A stretch of DNA of 64,000 bases from Corbicula japonica (lineage: Eukaryota; Mollusca; Bivalvia; Venerida; Cyrenidae): the NCBI GenBank assembly GCA_038501625.1, contig JAZAYU010000009.1, positions 4,525,001 through 4,589,000 on the forward strand. Direction: 5' to 3'. Made by a program: the position numbers and the translations under genes. Shown piece by piece: positions 23,346-34,574 of this stretch (positions within the stretch are counted from its first letter, which is position 1; each line of letters begins with the position of its first letter). The notes under the pieces are model-generated. The model worked only from the letters and a program-made list of their open reading frames with translations, had not been told where the DNA came from and ran no database searches.

Positions 23346-23804
23346 CCAGCTCGTATTATCTTCACTGAAGCCAGCGATTATTCATCTCGCTTTGACATCT
23401 TCAGAAAAAGTAAGGTTTAGATTCATTATTACCGAACTGTGTTACCATGATGTGATTGTTTATTAACAGAGGAACAGTAAAGGATCAAATAGTTATGTTT
23501 TCTTCACTCAACTACCTAAATACAGATAAAAACTTGTTTAATTTTGAGCGATCGGTCGAATTTTCCACCTTCTTCGGTGATTTTCACCACACTGTAGGGA
23601 CTGTCTGCAAAAACCATTCCAGTTTTATATAGCTTATGTTGGCCTAGAACAATTGCAATCACTTACGTGATTTAAATCGGCATTAGTAAAAGATAAAAGT
23701 AAAAATACTAACGCTTTTTCACTCTCATCCGCAACTCGAGCCGCTCTTATCATCCGAGCCTGACGTTGTCATCCGAGTGCTGATTATTGGGATACATACC
23801 GTGT
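23346..23804 (-). repeat. Right long terminal inverted repeat
   Basis: Reverse complement of 20196-20655, clearly diverged by point changes and small indels. Its innermost part includes gccagcgatt, matching the left-arm aatcgctggc. Confidence 0.85.
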
Positions 23805-23807
23805 ATC

Positions 23808-25085
23808 ACTTATTTCACAGGTCGGTATCTGATGGATACCATTTGGTTGAAATTGATACATTCTTATTAGCTGAAAGAGCATTCTGGAGAATTTCTGCTT
23901 TGAAATGGTATTCCACTCTTGCAATATAACCCTGGAAATCTAGTAAACGTTGGACTGGGCATCGAGCGTTTGATTTAAATTTATAATTAATACTATTGGT
24001 TGCGTTGTTAAAGTTGTTGAGAGTGATGTTATGAGCATCATAAGCATTTTGATGATTTTATCAGTCTTTGCATGAAGGATCAATAAATGCGGTGCAGAGC
24101 AACTTTTATTTTGTTTCCATATGCATTTATTTGTCCTTCATTAACGTGATAATTTACAAATTAATTAAAGTAACACTGTTTTTAAGAACAAAGAACACAG
24201 ATAAAGCTTGCTCGTAATGCATTATTTTCCCATTAATCAAGCAACAGCTGTTTTGTTTACTCTTCATGTACATGTAATTCAATAATATTAGGTACATTCA
24301 ACACCTGACAAATGGAACCCACACATTGTTTCGCTTGTATTCCCGTTGTATCCAGCCTAAAATACTGTCCACATCCAGCCAGTTCTAGACTAGAAGTGCG
24401 ATACAGATTCTGCTCAAACATGTATGCTAAAAATCGCATAATAATTATAAGAAAGATCAACTGATCAGTATTGTTTGAAATAAATATTTAAATATGTCAT
24501 AATTAACCACAGAATCATAAATTTGTTACAAGTTGTCTCAAGGTCAAAATGTATTTTTGGAGAATGGTTTCAACGTTTATTTTATTCTAAATTTTTCCAA
24601 TAATCCGGTTGCCGTGCTTGAGCATAAATCACTCAGTGGCGGAAATCCCGTCAGAATCGCCATTAAAGTAGGAATATTTATTTGAGAAATCAGCTGGGAG
24701 AAGCCTGCTGGAGACTGGCCTTTCAATAAACAAATTACAAATATGTCGCAATACAGGACTGTTGGTGTATAATTGTTGTCATAGAAAATAGTAATCTGTA
24801 CTAGAATAATAACCATCTATAATGAAAATGTAACCGAATGTCCTATTGTTATCTGCCAATTTTAAAGAAGACACGCAGCCGAAAAACTATATAATTATAA
24901 GCTCTTGCAATTATGCAAAACAATGTTATTTCTAGATTAAAACATTTTCTTAATATCCTAGTTTGAATCCAGTGATCCAATATTTGACATAGCCAAAAAA
25001 CGAGAGCATGGGTCTAGAGATTTCTTATTTATTCGGATATCCTTCACAGCAAATCGAGATGTTTTTGTTTGTTTTTGTTTTATAA
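23808..25085. other. Non-coding AT-rich stretch
   Basis: No gene or repeat recognised. The minus-strand frames at 24257-24460 and 24577-24816 have no family signature. Confidence 0.4.
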
Positions 25086-25816
25086 TTAAGAGGTCGCAAA
25101 TATTGCAAATGGCGAAAACTAGCTAAAATTTCAAAAATGAATTTTGGGGGAAATACTTATTGCCACCTAGATTTTAGTAAATAAATGTATTTAGCTATGG
25201 ATGTAGTAAATGTTTGCATGCTCAATTTAGTCTAATTCATGTTCTAATTACCAAGCACATACTAAAACAAAAGAAAAACCGTTTGCATGAGAACTCTGAA
25301 ATTCATTAACAATATACCAAAGCAACTCATACCTGAAATATGTATATGCTGGTCTACAATGTTTAGTGCCAATTTGTGAAAATAATGTTACGGTTTTCAA
25401 GAAATTCAAGGAAATCTTACTTCCTGGTTCAAAGTGAAAGTAGATTTCTATAGATTTCTACTTTCACTTTGAACCAGGAAGTAAGATTTCCTTGAATTTC
25501 TTGAAAACCCTAACATTATTTTAACGAATTGGCACTAAACATTGTAGACCAGCATATACTTATTTCAGGTATGAGTTGCTTTGGTATATTGTTCATGAAT
25601 TTCAGAGTTCTCATGCAAATGGTTTTTCTTTTGTTTTAGTATGTGCTTGGTAATTAGAACATGAATTAGACTAAACTGAGCATGCAAACATTTACTACAT
25701 CCATAGCTAAATACATTTATTTACTAAAATCTAGGTGGCAATAAGTATTTCCCCCAAAATTCATTTTTTGAAATTTTAGCCTGTTTTCGCCATTTGCAAT
25801 GTTTGCGATACCTTAA
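25086..25816. repeat. 731-bp near-perfect palindrome
   Basis: Two arms of about 360 bp meet at a short loop (tttctatagatt, about 25443-25454). The arms match over their whole length with only about ten to a dozen differences, for example gtttgcatg against atttgcatg and gtgaaaat against gttaaaat. TTAA occurs at both outer edges (25086-25089 and 25813-25816). This could be a piggyBac-type target site or simply a palindromic tetranucleotide. No coding frame runs through the arms. If transcribed it would fold into one long dsRNA. Confidence 0.9.
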
Positions 25817-26725
25817 GTCGTTACTTCTTTCATAATGCAATGCTTTAGATAAAAAGGAAAATATTAAACTCTCTCATGCGGAAAATTTTAATTCAATAAA
25901 AAGTTTGCACAAGTCAATGTTATAAATGTATGTTTATTTTACACACGTGAAGAAAAGTTAACAGTAAAGAAAAAAGTTTGACCTAAAAATCCCTAAAATT
26001 CTTTTTTGCATTCAAAACACAAAAACGAAAAAACACAAAACAACAATATAAATGCCCACACGAATAATATGATACTGACAACAATGAGGAAGGTCCTTTA
26101 TAAAAATTTTCAATAATGATGAGAGAAATCAACATTTTACATACATTTTCGCGAACAGAAAATTGAAGGTCAAACAAACTTTTACAAATATCTCATCTTG
26201 AATACATTTGTAAGACAAACCGACATTACATATTGTAAAAATTTACAACTAAATTTCATTTTAGGGGTATGGGTGTTTTTGAAATCATCCTTTGCCGATG
26301 AGAGAAGCTAAAAGAAAGCTGAATTTTAAGTAACCTATATTTAGGACACGCCACAGGAAATGTATTGTCGTCCGTTCAACTTCATGACGTCATTTCCAGA
26401 ATTTACGTGAACTGACCGGAGGTATCTTTTCCCGTCACGCGCCGCTCTTTTCTATTCATTTAATTCTGTAATCACGAGGATAATATTATAGTTGGATCAC
26501 AAAGTGAAAAATTTCAAAAAGGTAAACATTATGCATATTTTGTAAACACGTGACCTTTAAGACACTAAAATCATTCATTTTAGCGACCAGGCCAAAATTA
26601 GGTTAAATCAAAATAAAGAGAAATACAAATATATTTTAGCGAGAATTTTATTTTCAGCACATGTCTTAGAGAACTACAACTTTGTTTTAGTTGTCGCCCA
26701 ATTTAGGCCCTACTGAAGCTATGTC
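25817..26725. other. Non-coding, with one copy of a CRE-bearing repeat
   Basis: About 26340-26450 resembles 36270-36375 and, in part, 35890-35925: a gaaatgt block, then tcatgacgtcatttc and ttttcccgt. The perfect CRE palindrome tgacgtca is at 26395-26402. The rest is AT-rich with no gene seen. Confidence 0.5.
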
Positions 26726-27442
26726 GGACCGTATATGTCACAGAACGTATGCCATACGTGTTGGAAAAATTCGGCCGAATATGTGACATATACGTCTTTG
26801 CAATATTTGGTAGCAAATCCTGACCGTATATGCCATAAACTTTTACATAGTAAACCGATAATTACATGTAACAGCGTCGTCGTCAGCAGCACCAGAGGTA
26901 ACATGAGTCAACGTCAACGATTCATCATCATCATCTTCTTCTTCTTCTTCAACCAGTAATATATTTGTTTGAGTCCACGCTCTCTTGCTTATTATGTTTT
27001 ACATATTAAGATGACTAAGTACTGTGCCAGTACACAGATGGTTGCTGAGTGGCTAGGTCCGAAAATATCGGCCAGATATTTTTGGACATTTAATAATGAT
27101 TTATTGATGATAAATTATCGACTTTCCGTAATAAAATTATATTAAATGGCACAATGCGTTTATGTTCATAAAATCATCAGCAGCAGCATAAGCATCATCA
27201 TGATGATGATGTAAAACTATGTCATTTTATGTTATTTTTCTTTTCAAAGATTTTACTTGCTGATATGCACTTTGATTAAAAGAGACCAAATGTATTTTAA
27301 AGTATAAATAAACAAGAAACTGATAAAATTTATAGTTATTTATAAAACAAAAAAAAATGAGAAGTATTATTTTGCGACGTATCATTTTACTTTTACGTTG
27401 CAGCTTCTGCTGTTGCTACAACTACAGCTTGTGATGATGATG

Positions 27443-27474
<32 letters not shown>

Positions 27475-27799
27475 GATGATGATGGTGGTGGTGATGATGG
27501 TGGTGATGATTAATTATTATGGCGGTTGTGATATTTGCGATTCCGGCATTAGGTTAATTGTTTTTTTAATAAACGGACATTATTAAAATTTAAAAACATA
27601 CATGTGACCTATACGTTGCTATTTTCATTTTTGCGTATTTTTGGAGAGTGACAAATAGGTTTTGATGAGCACAGAAAAACTAAATCCAATCATGGCCCAT
27701 ATTTCGGCTGAAGACTGTGCCGTATTGGACCGAATATGTCACACGTCGGACCGAATGTGTCACCTGTGTGACAAATACGTTCCCTGAAATATACGGTCC
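26726..27799. mobile_element. 1.07-kb inverted-repeat element with ccgtatatgtcac-like motifs
   Basis: The left end ggaccgtatatgtcacagaa (26726) matches the complement of the right end at 27799 (ggaccgtatatttcagggaa) and the following acgtat. Copies of a ccgaatatgtcac-type motif recur inside both subterminal regions (near 26773, 26822, 27730 and 27752). Multiple subterminal copies suggest protein-binding sites of a DNA transposon. No transposase frame is present. The frame at 27398-27586 is a poly-Met artefact of (GAT)n. Confidence 0.65.
27431..27511 (+). repeat. (GAT)n microsatellite
   Basis: About 80 bp of gat/ggt triplets, interrupted near its 3' end. A short mirrored cat/gat run lies at about 27190-27212 and an atc/ttc run at 26925-26950. 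Confidence 0.95.
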
Positions 27800-27942
27800 A
27801 AATAACTAAATAACATAAACCTAAGAATGAAATTCAATTAAAACATTTATCGATTTAATAATGAGCAAATTTTATGAAATTATATTTATTATCTAGAAAA
27901 GAGGTATGCTTTTTTGAACAACACTTTGAACATTTTTTTGTA

Positions 27943-27986
27943 ATTGTCCAATATATTGTTATTTATTGTCCAATATATTGTTATGT
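27943..27986 (+). repeat. 22-bp tandem duplication
   Basis: attgtccaatatattgttat occurs twice in direct succession. Confidence 0.85.
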
Positions 27987-29960
27987 ATTAGAAAACATTA
28001 GCTTACAAATAATTTGGCATATTAATGGTATTTCCTGTAATTTCGTTTTGTCTACATTTCGCAAAAGCCTATTAAATCATTTACACTGATTTAAAAGGAG
28101 ATCACAACAAATATTTGCATGTGTGTTCTACTATGATCGTAAACATCAAAAGCTTTATCTACTCTCACCAACAGTGTATTGTTTTCTACAGTTCACCGAC
28201 ATAAACACCTACTTTATCGTGATTTGCGACAATCTGACATTTTTCAATCCTACTATTTTTCTCAAATTATTTCAAGATCAAAAACGAAACTTATTCACTG
28301 ACAGTTAATTGAAAACCAAATGGATACCATGGTGATTGAAGCACTCTACAATTCCTCGTAATATTCTTGTAGTAATAATATTTAATGGCTACGCTATTTT
28401 TCTGTTACTGGCAAAGGTTTAACATTGAACTCTTTAATGGGGTTTGTAAAACGAAAGACAGAATGGGCATACCGTGAAAGAAAAGAAGGGAAGAAGATAT
28501 TTAAAGCATAGTGTGTTAACAATTATAATGCACTATTAAACCAATTTAGAAAAAGATAACAGCCCCTTAAACGTGTCCTTTGTACACGTGCATCATGGTC
28601 AGGATGTCCCACAACTGTCTCGTCTCTTGCGTCAACATAATATTTATATGCACACGTTTCAAAATAACACTTGTCTATATTAACGTTATTTCTTAGGACC
28701 TTCTCAAACTAATTTTCTTTTTTTTTCAAATGAATGTTGTCACGAAACAATTTCTGTTGTCTTGTAATATATATACTTGCTTAATAACCTTGGGATTTAG
28801 CTCCCTGTAATTGAATTTCGGTGAATGACGAAATCGGAATTGTTTTTGTCCCCACCTACGCTATTTTGAGAGAGCACTTTCGAATAATGCCAGTAATTAT
28901 TTCCCCAAAATAGAAGATATAAAAAGCAAGTAGAATCTATTAACAACGGAAGACAGAAAACAATTATTCGAAGCAGTTCCGATTATTATTTATATTGAGA
29001 TAACGTCATCATTGTTATTAAATTATTGCATGTGTTGCTATTTTATAAGACCCGAAATATTTTATTAGGTTGATTCCTTTAGCTTTGCGTATCTGCACTC
29101 AATTAACGACATAATGAAGATTCATCAAATGCTTGTCTCTCGTCGTATAAAAATCTAAGGTGTTAAATAAATGTTAACATCTTAGCAAACGTGCTTTGTA
29201 ATTGTGAAATTTAACTCTTTTTCTTCGCCTTTTGTAATTAACAAAACCTAAACGAACAGATTTAATTAATCGAACATCAATTAAATTCACATTGAAATTT
29301 ATCATGCAGTTTTATCATGCAAAAAACGAGCCGTTTATACATGTAAGTATTTTTTGTGTGTGACTTATTATAAGCTCTTCAGACGTACCGCCCAAAACAG
29401 TTGCCAAGGTCCGGGTTATTTCATCGGAACCGAGCATAGGTCTTGGATACTGTTCTTTTACAACCACATCCATTTTACTTTATCATTTTGTTTACTTATT
29501 TTATTAACAGGCTAATCTAACATGAATTAATATCCATAATTCTTCATAGGTCAAAAAAAAGAGCATACCCTCTCGTATCAAAGAATAAACTGCAGAATAT
29601 TACTTTAAATATTAGCAAAAAATTGATAACTGTGCAATCTTTAAATTTCGCGGAAATTCTCATGAGGCTAATACCTGGTTAAAATTCGCTGAGCTTAAAT
29701 TTCGAGCACTTTCAATAGCGCGAAATACGTGAAAATTGCCGCGCAAAATGTAATGACACCTACTGGATTTAAAAGGTTATATGTTAGTGTCGTCTATTGT
29801 AAGTTCAGTGTTTAATTGTAAGCGACAACATATTTGTTGATAGATCTAACTAATGTGGCTGTGTTATATTTTGATTTAGCAAGCATGCACTAGCTGCTTT
29901 AAAAATCACAACTTTCATGAAGTAAATAATTTCCTAATTATTCATACGATTTTTCTCGTA
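27987..29960. other. Non-coding AT-rich stretch
   Basis: No gene, RNA or recognised repeat. Frames at 28123-28308 and similar ones are short, AT-biased and without motifs. Confidence 0.4.
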
Positions 29961-30158
29961 ATGAGGCAGGATCCTGATGTTGCATGTTCACTAAATGTCG
30001 CCGTTTCCCTTCGGGATTACCAATTAGAGCTGTCACGTTTTCTCCTACAGACGCCAATGCTTGATCGTCGCTCCTGGCTACTTCGGCAGCAGCTGGGCAT
30101 CAAGTTTCCAACGGCTTCTTCTGGCCTGACATTGACTTATGACACTGCTGTTGGATAA
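29961..30158 (+). CDS. Short unrecognised ORF in a locally GC-richer block
   Basis: A 65-codon frame begins MRQDPDVACSLNVAVSLRDY and continues with RSWLLRQQLGIKFPTASSG. The block (about 29965-30155) is visibly less AT-rich than its flanks and less low-complexity than most frames here, which could mark an old coding exon or transposon fragment. No family is recognised. The opposite strand is not open across the whole block. A chance frame remains likely. Confidence 0.2.
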   Translation: MRQDPDVACSLNVAVSLRDYQLELSRFLLQTPMLDRRSWLLRQQLGIKFPTASSGLTLTYDTAVG

Positions 30159-30581
30159 CACGTTTTAGTGTAGTTGATAGTACATTATGAACGTCAAGTC
30201 ATATCACAACTGTTAGTCGGCTCACAATTATCTCTCCATATTGATCTAGTTTCACATTAATCGTGAGGAACAGTCAGCTAAAAGTGTCGCTTTTTGTCAA
30301 TCTTTTATAAGAAGACATGTAACATCTATGTGACCTATTGGATACTAGTTGATACCGTTGCTGCTAATATTCTAAAGAGGATCTGTTTACAACTACGATA
30401 TTTCAGTGTTAATTACAGCACACAAGTCGGCTTTGGTAAGTATAATTACATTTACTCTGTTGTTACTCTTGTGTGAAGGAAAGGATATTGTTTTAGATCC
30501 AATATCTGGACATCAATGCCACTGATATGCTATATTGTACTTTGCAATCGGCCTTAAATGACAATATTCCTAAATGTGTTA

Positions 30582-30685
30582 CAATTTCCATATAGCATTT
30601 CAACTTTTAATTTGCAAATGCTATATAATGTGTTACAATTTCCAAATAGCATTTCAGCTTTTGATTTGCAAATGCTATATAATGA
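30582..30685. repeat. Two-unit tandem repeat with internal hairpins
   Basis: Two units of about 55 bp share acaatttcc, atagcatttca and tttgcaaatgctatataatg. Within each unit tagcatttc and gcaaatgcta can pair. Non-coding. Confidence 0.75.
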
Positions 30686-30840
30686 AACATAAGTAAAACA
30701 AATATTTCTTGTAAATTACGGTTGCTAGCAAAATACTTCATGTCTTGCGTTTTATGATGCTCATGGCACGGATTATCTTTAATTAGATTTTACGAAAGGA
30801 GACTTACTGAAATGCGATGCCAATCATAGAGCTAAGTAAA

Positions 30841-31040
30841 GGGGGTCTCCGAGGGATAGTGGTTAACAGTATAAATTACAGGCCCCTGACAGCTGTGGGT
30901 TCGAGTCTGCCGGGTATGAGGAAGCTATCATGGGTACCTTAAGGGCGGTCGGTGGCCCTACCTCGGTGCCCATACAGGTCCAAAACAATAAGTTGAACCT
31001 GAAGTCTTCCTTTACCAGAAAATGTTGGACGTCCACACTT
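30841..31040 (+). mobile_element. tRNA-derived SINE-like sequence
   Basis: A pol III A box (ggatagtggttaacag, from about 30854) and B box (gggttcgagtctgcc, from about 30897) are spaced as in a tRNA. No cloverleaf anticodon arm is intact. A non-tRNA body with several ggt/gcc blocks follows, as in SINEs. The 3' boundary is not clear and no terminal repeat was identified. Confidence 0.6.
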
Positions 31041-31895
31041 AGGTATGCATTCGTTGGTTAAAGCAATCGAATCAGCATAGAATAATGTAAAGAACTATTA
31101 TAAGCATTAGTAGGTTGGGGTTATCGTATATCTTGTTGGGGCTATTACAACTGGTTAAGTAATATGACGTTTTTACGTTATTGCTGCTTACCCAGCTAAT
31201 TCACACAATGTCATGATATTAACCGAAGGCTACGAAGAGAGTTAATGCGATAGAGTTAATGCGATACTTATGCATTTCTATATTGATTCAACATACATAG
31301 ATACAGCTGAACTGCAGAAGAAAACGTCCTGGTCATTTGATAAAAATATTTTAAAACAATATTGAGCTTGTCAAATCTGAAGTGACTTCTCAGTCATTCA
31401 CTCAGACAGTCAGTCATTTACATATCGTAAGCATGAAGAATATCAAGGTTGATGTGACATATTTCACTGTCATAGACGATACTTCATTATAATACAATCA
31501 CTCAATATGACGAGCGGAAAGTAAGAAATAGAAAAGTTATCAGGGAAATCCACGCACCGTGAAAATTGAATTATTTTGTCTATAAGAAATTGTTAAAAAA
31601 ATTATAAACGCAATTCACGAAGCTTGCCAAATTGCAGTATTGTGGTTATAAGAAATTGTTAATAGACTTATTTACATATAACAACATCACAAGTTGATAA
31701 CCCGTGCGTATGTCCACCTGTTAAATGATAAGCTATCAGTCTGGGTACACTTAGGGAGACGTTTCAGTCTACGGGAGCTAAATGCTTTAATTTGCATGCC
31801 TATCTATCATTATGGAAATTAATGAAATATATATCCGTGGTATATGGTAGTATATATTGCAGGACTTTGTTATGATTGATTTTCCACTAGATGAA
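31041..31895. other. Non-coding stretch with a small duplication
   Basis: A 15-bp tandem duplication (gagttaatgcgata) lies near 31231-31260. A partial duplication of ttataagaaattgttaa lies near 31580 and 31650. No gene seen. Confidence 0.45.
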
Positions 31896-32030
31896 AATAT
31901 ATCATTAGTGGATATTGGTGCACTGCAATTACAGTTGTCCGCTTACTATGTTACAGTTTTTTGTTGTATGCCCTTTGTTGTATATCTATACACTCTGGGA
32001 AAATAAACGATATGTTCTGTTCTGTTCTGG
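31896..32030 (+). mobile_element. Possible retroelement 3' end with (TTCTG)n tail
   Basis: The sequence ends actctgggaaaataaacgat followed by three gttct units near 32012-32030. A short pentamer tail after an aaataaa-like signal is a common 3' end of invertebrate LINE/SINE copies. No coding part is recognisable upstream. Confidence 0.3.
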
Positions 32031-32998
32031 TTAAACGTTTGCATCGTTTACTTTGACAGAACCCTGAGTATCAGTGGTTAAAGGTTTCGGGGTCTATTTA
32101 ATTTCTTTTAAAGAAATTGATATTTCTCATGGAGTAATATTTCAGGACTAGAACCACACGAAACAAAAAAACTCAAATCTCGACTCGACCGGTTAATTTT
32201 CAGTATGAGTAGCTGATGATGATTGACTTAAAATGCTTGAAACAAACCTTTCATATTTTTTCATGATCATTGGAAAATATCTCATTGGTGGCTAAATTAT
32301 TTTTTTTCTTTTACTATGTTCTTTTCTTATAATATAAATTACTTTATCACACATGGTCGAGTTAATATTCATGCTCAAGTTTTATCACGTATTTTGGTTT
32401 GTTATTTATTTTCTATTTATTTTCTTTTGTTCACCTTATGTAATTTTATTCTAATTGTTGGCTCATTTAACATTTACTTTCATATTTCTCATGCATTTAC
32501 CCTATTGGGAGTATAATCCACATATTTCAGTCTCTAAACACATGATACACTATCAGTTTCGCTTTGCAACATCTTGTTATCAAGGTCTTCACTAGTGCAC
32601 TTACTATAACACCTTCCTGTTTTATCTAAATGAACAATCTGCATACATTATATATCATTTTATTATTTCTTCAAATTTTCTTTAAGCAATGTACCATTGT
32701 ACATTAAATACATCTTAAATGAAGTAATGCCGCAGTTTTCAGACATACAAATTCTTGATTTGTTCTTTGTAAAATGCGCAAGATGCTTGTTAGGATCAAA
32801 ATTTTGATGTCAATCCACTTGCGGAAGCACACAGTAAATTTTCCAATGAGACCTCGTGAACGTTACATCAAGGTCACTGTCTTAAAAGAAATGTTTATTT
32901 TTTATTTGAAGCCTGGAGCATGAATACAATATCAAATTGCTTGCCTTAAATGTTCTCAATAACTAGGCCACCATGTATCTGTAGATTCAAGACCAATG
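32031..32998. other. Non-coding AT-rich stretch
   Basis: No gene or repeat recognised. Confidence 0.4.
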
Positions 32999-33055
32999 TC
33001 CAAGGTTATAAAACTGAGCATGGAAACCAGTCTCAGTTGTATAACCTCCAACCCA
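32999..33055 (+). mobile_element. Foldback family C, left-half fragment
   Basis: tccaaggttataaaactgag, then catggaaaccagtctca, matches the left arm of the 41.7-kb copy. The right arm is missing. Confidence 0.8.
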
Positions 33056-33980
33056 AGGCTTACCATGCACATGCAATCATTTGAATCATTTGAAGATATG
33101 TATGGCTTATTTGCTATTTTCACAGCAGGGTAACGTTTTATGCAACCAATTATCTTCGAATTAAGGTCAGTGTTACTGAATACCAAAAGAGCAACTTCAT
33201 TGTTTAAGACCAAGATGATACCATATTGTTGCCATCTTGCTCATACTTTTTAATCAAAAATATTTAAAGGATTATTAATAATTGAAATTTAAATCCAGCC
33301 TTTCTTAATCAGACAAATAGCTGACAGAAAATATATCGAGGTAAAAAGAGGGTTACAATTACCACATAATTATTATTATCCTGGTATGTTTCGTCTTTCG
33401 GGTAAAGGTCATGGCAAGTGTTACTAAAATAGAAAATAATGGTTCCGCTTGTTATATATTATTGAGATATTTGTTTCGTGAATATCTTATACCAAAGAGC
33501 ATTTACAAACAAACAGTTGCATTTTTGGCCAGTGAAATAAAGTTTTAACTGTCACTGTTATCTAAAACGAATCTGTTTCCAACGTTGTTATGTATAGAGA
33601 TATTTGAAGGTAACCTGGCAACTAAGGAGGTTTGCAACTCTCACTATCACCTATTGTTATAGTGTGGAAAAAGAAATTAGAGTGACCATGATATATAATT
33701 TGTCTTGATATTTAGCCCGAACCTTGTATTGATGCTTTATACATGTATTAAACAACTATGTGTGGTTTTATTCATTTCATTGATAAAATGTATGCATATA
33801 AGCATTTTTTATTTCAAATGTTGACTACATTTTCTGAATTCATTTTTGGTTGTACAGGGAGGTTGTGCGTATCCGAACGTTTTTTGTGTAATGTGATTAT
33901 CATTTCAACATTCTCGTAAAATATTTAACACTTAACTCCCCATATATATTGTTTTATCATGTAGTTAGCATAAAAGAATA
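33056..33980. other. Non-coding AT-rich stretch
   Basis: No gene seen. The minus-strand frame 32956-33213 overlaps the family C fragment and is rejected. Confidence 0.4.
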
Positions 33981-34130
33981 ATGTAGATCCAGATTAGGTG
34001 GCACGTCCAGGCCGTCTGATCTGAATGTACACTGGTCGCTTTTTGTTTAAAAAGAATATTATGAATCAAAACTGAACGGTCGATGGTCCTTTGGAACTGG
34101 ATCTCCAGTGTTCGCCCATGTGATAACAGC
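33981..34130. mobile_element. MITE family D, degenerate copy
   Basis: Both arms carry tgtagatccagat / ctggatctccagtg-type blocks around gtctgatctgaatgtacact and a T-rich centre. The same plan is clearer at 49419-49650 and 52510-52705. Confidence 0.5.
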
Positions 34131-34463
34131 CATATCCCGATAGGAGAATGTTACATGTTATACATCATGTACGATAGGTTCATTAATTCTACTAATTCAT
34201 ATTCCTGAAACGTATGCCTACACTTTGCTTACGACAGAATTCTGCTTGCGTTTATTAAATCAGATCCAATTTACATTTGTCCTTACTTTATTCTTGTAGC
34301 CATTATGGCAATTTCCGACGCCATATACAAGATTAATCGATATTCTTTTTCTGTAAACCCATTAAGCATGTCTATTTCTGTCTTAAGCTTCCTTAAAGTA
34401 TCTTACATAGAATTAACCATGTTCGTGCAGCATTATTTTGTTGTTGTTATGTCAGAATTACTG

Positions 34464-34574
34464 GGTCCAAGATATTATAAATAAATCTGGAGACCAGTTT
34501 CGAAAATCAAGCATCTTATTCAGATGCTTAAGACTTGAGACTTGGTCTACAAGCTTAGTATTTTTATCTTGGGC
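34464..34574. mobile_element. Foldback family C, internally deleted copy
   Basis: It starts tccaagatattataa and ends tttttatcttgggc, with gcatcttattcagatgc at the centre, so the usual middle of the palindrome is lost. It can still fold as a hairpin. Confidence 0.7.

Larger units (their letters stand above)
20196..23804. mobile_element. 3.6-kb DNA-transposon-like element with long inverted ends
   Basis: The left terminus acacggtatatatcccaata (20196) is the near-exact complement of the right terminus ending at 23804. Similarity continues for about 460 bp on each side (20196-20655 and 23346-23804), with small indels such as an extra ctcggatg in the right arm. A 3-bp direct repeat atc flanks both ends, a possible but weak target duplication. 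The interior holds a minus-strand coding remnant (22463-22762) and a nested MITE (21398-21710). Superfamily is not recognised. Confidence 0.85.

Noticed and set aside
25086..25816. Firm assignment of the 731-bp palindrome to piggyBac because of TTAA edges
   Set aside because: TTAA is itself palindromic and common in AT-rich DNA, and no piggyBac-type end sequence is evident.
27398..27586. 62-codon frame
   Set aside because: Mostly poly-Met/Val from the (GAT)n microsatellite.
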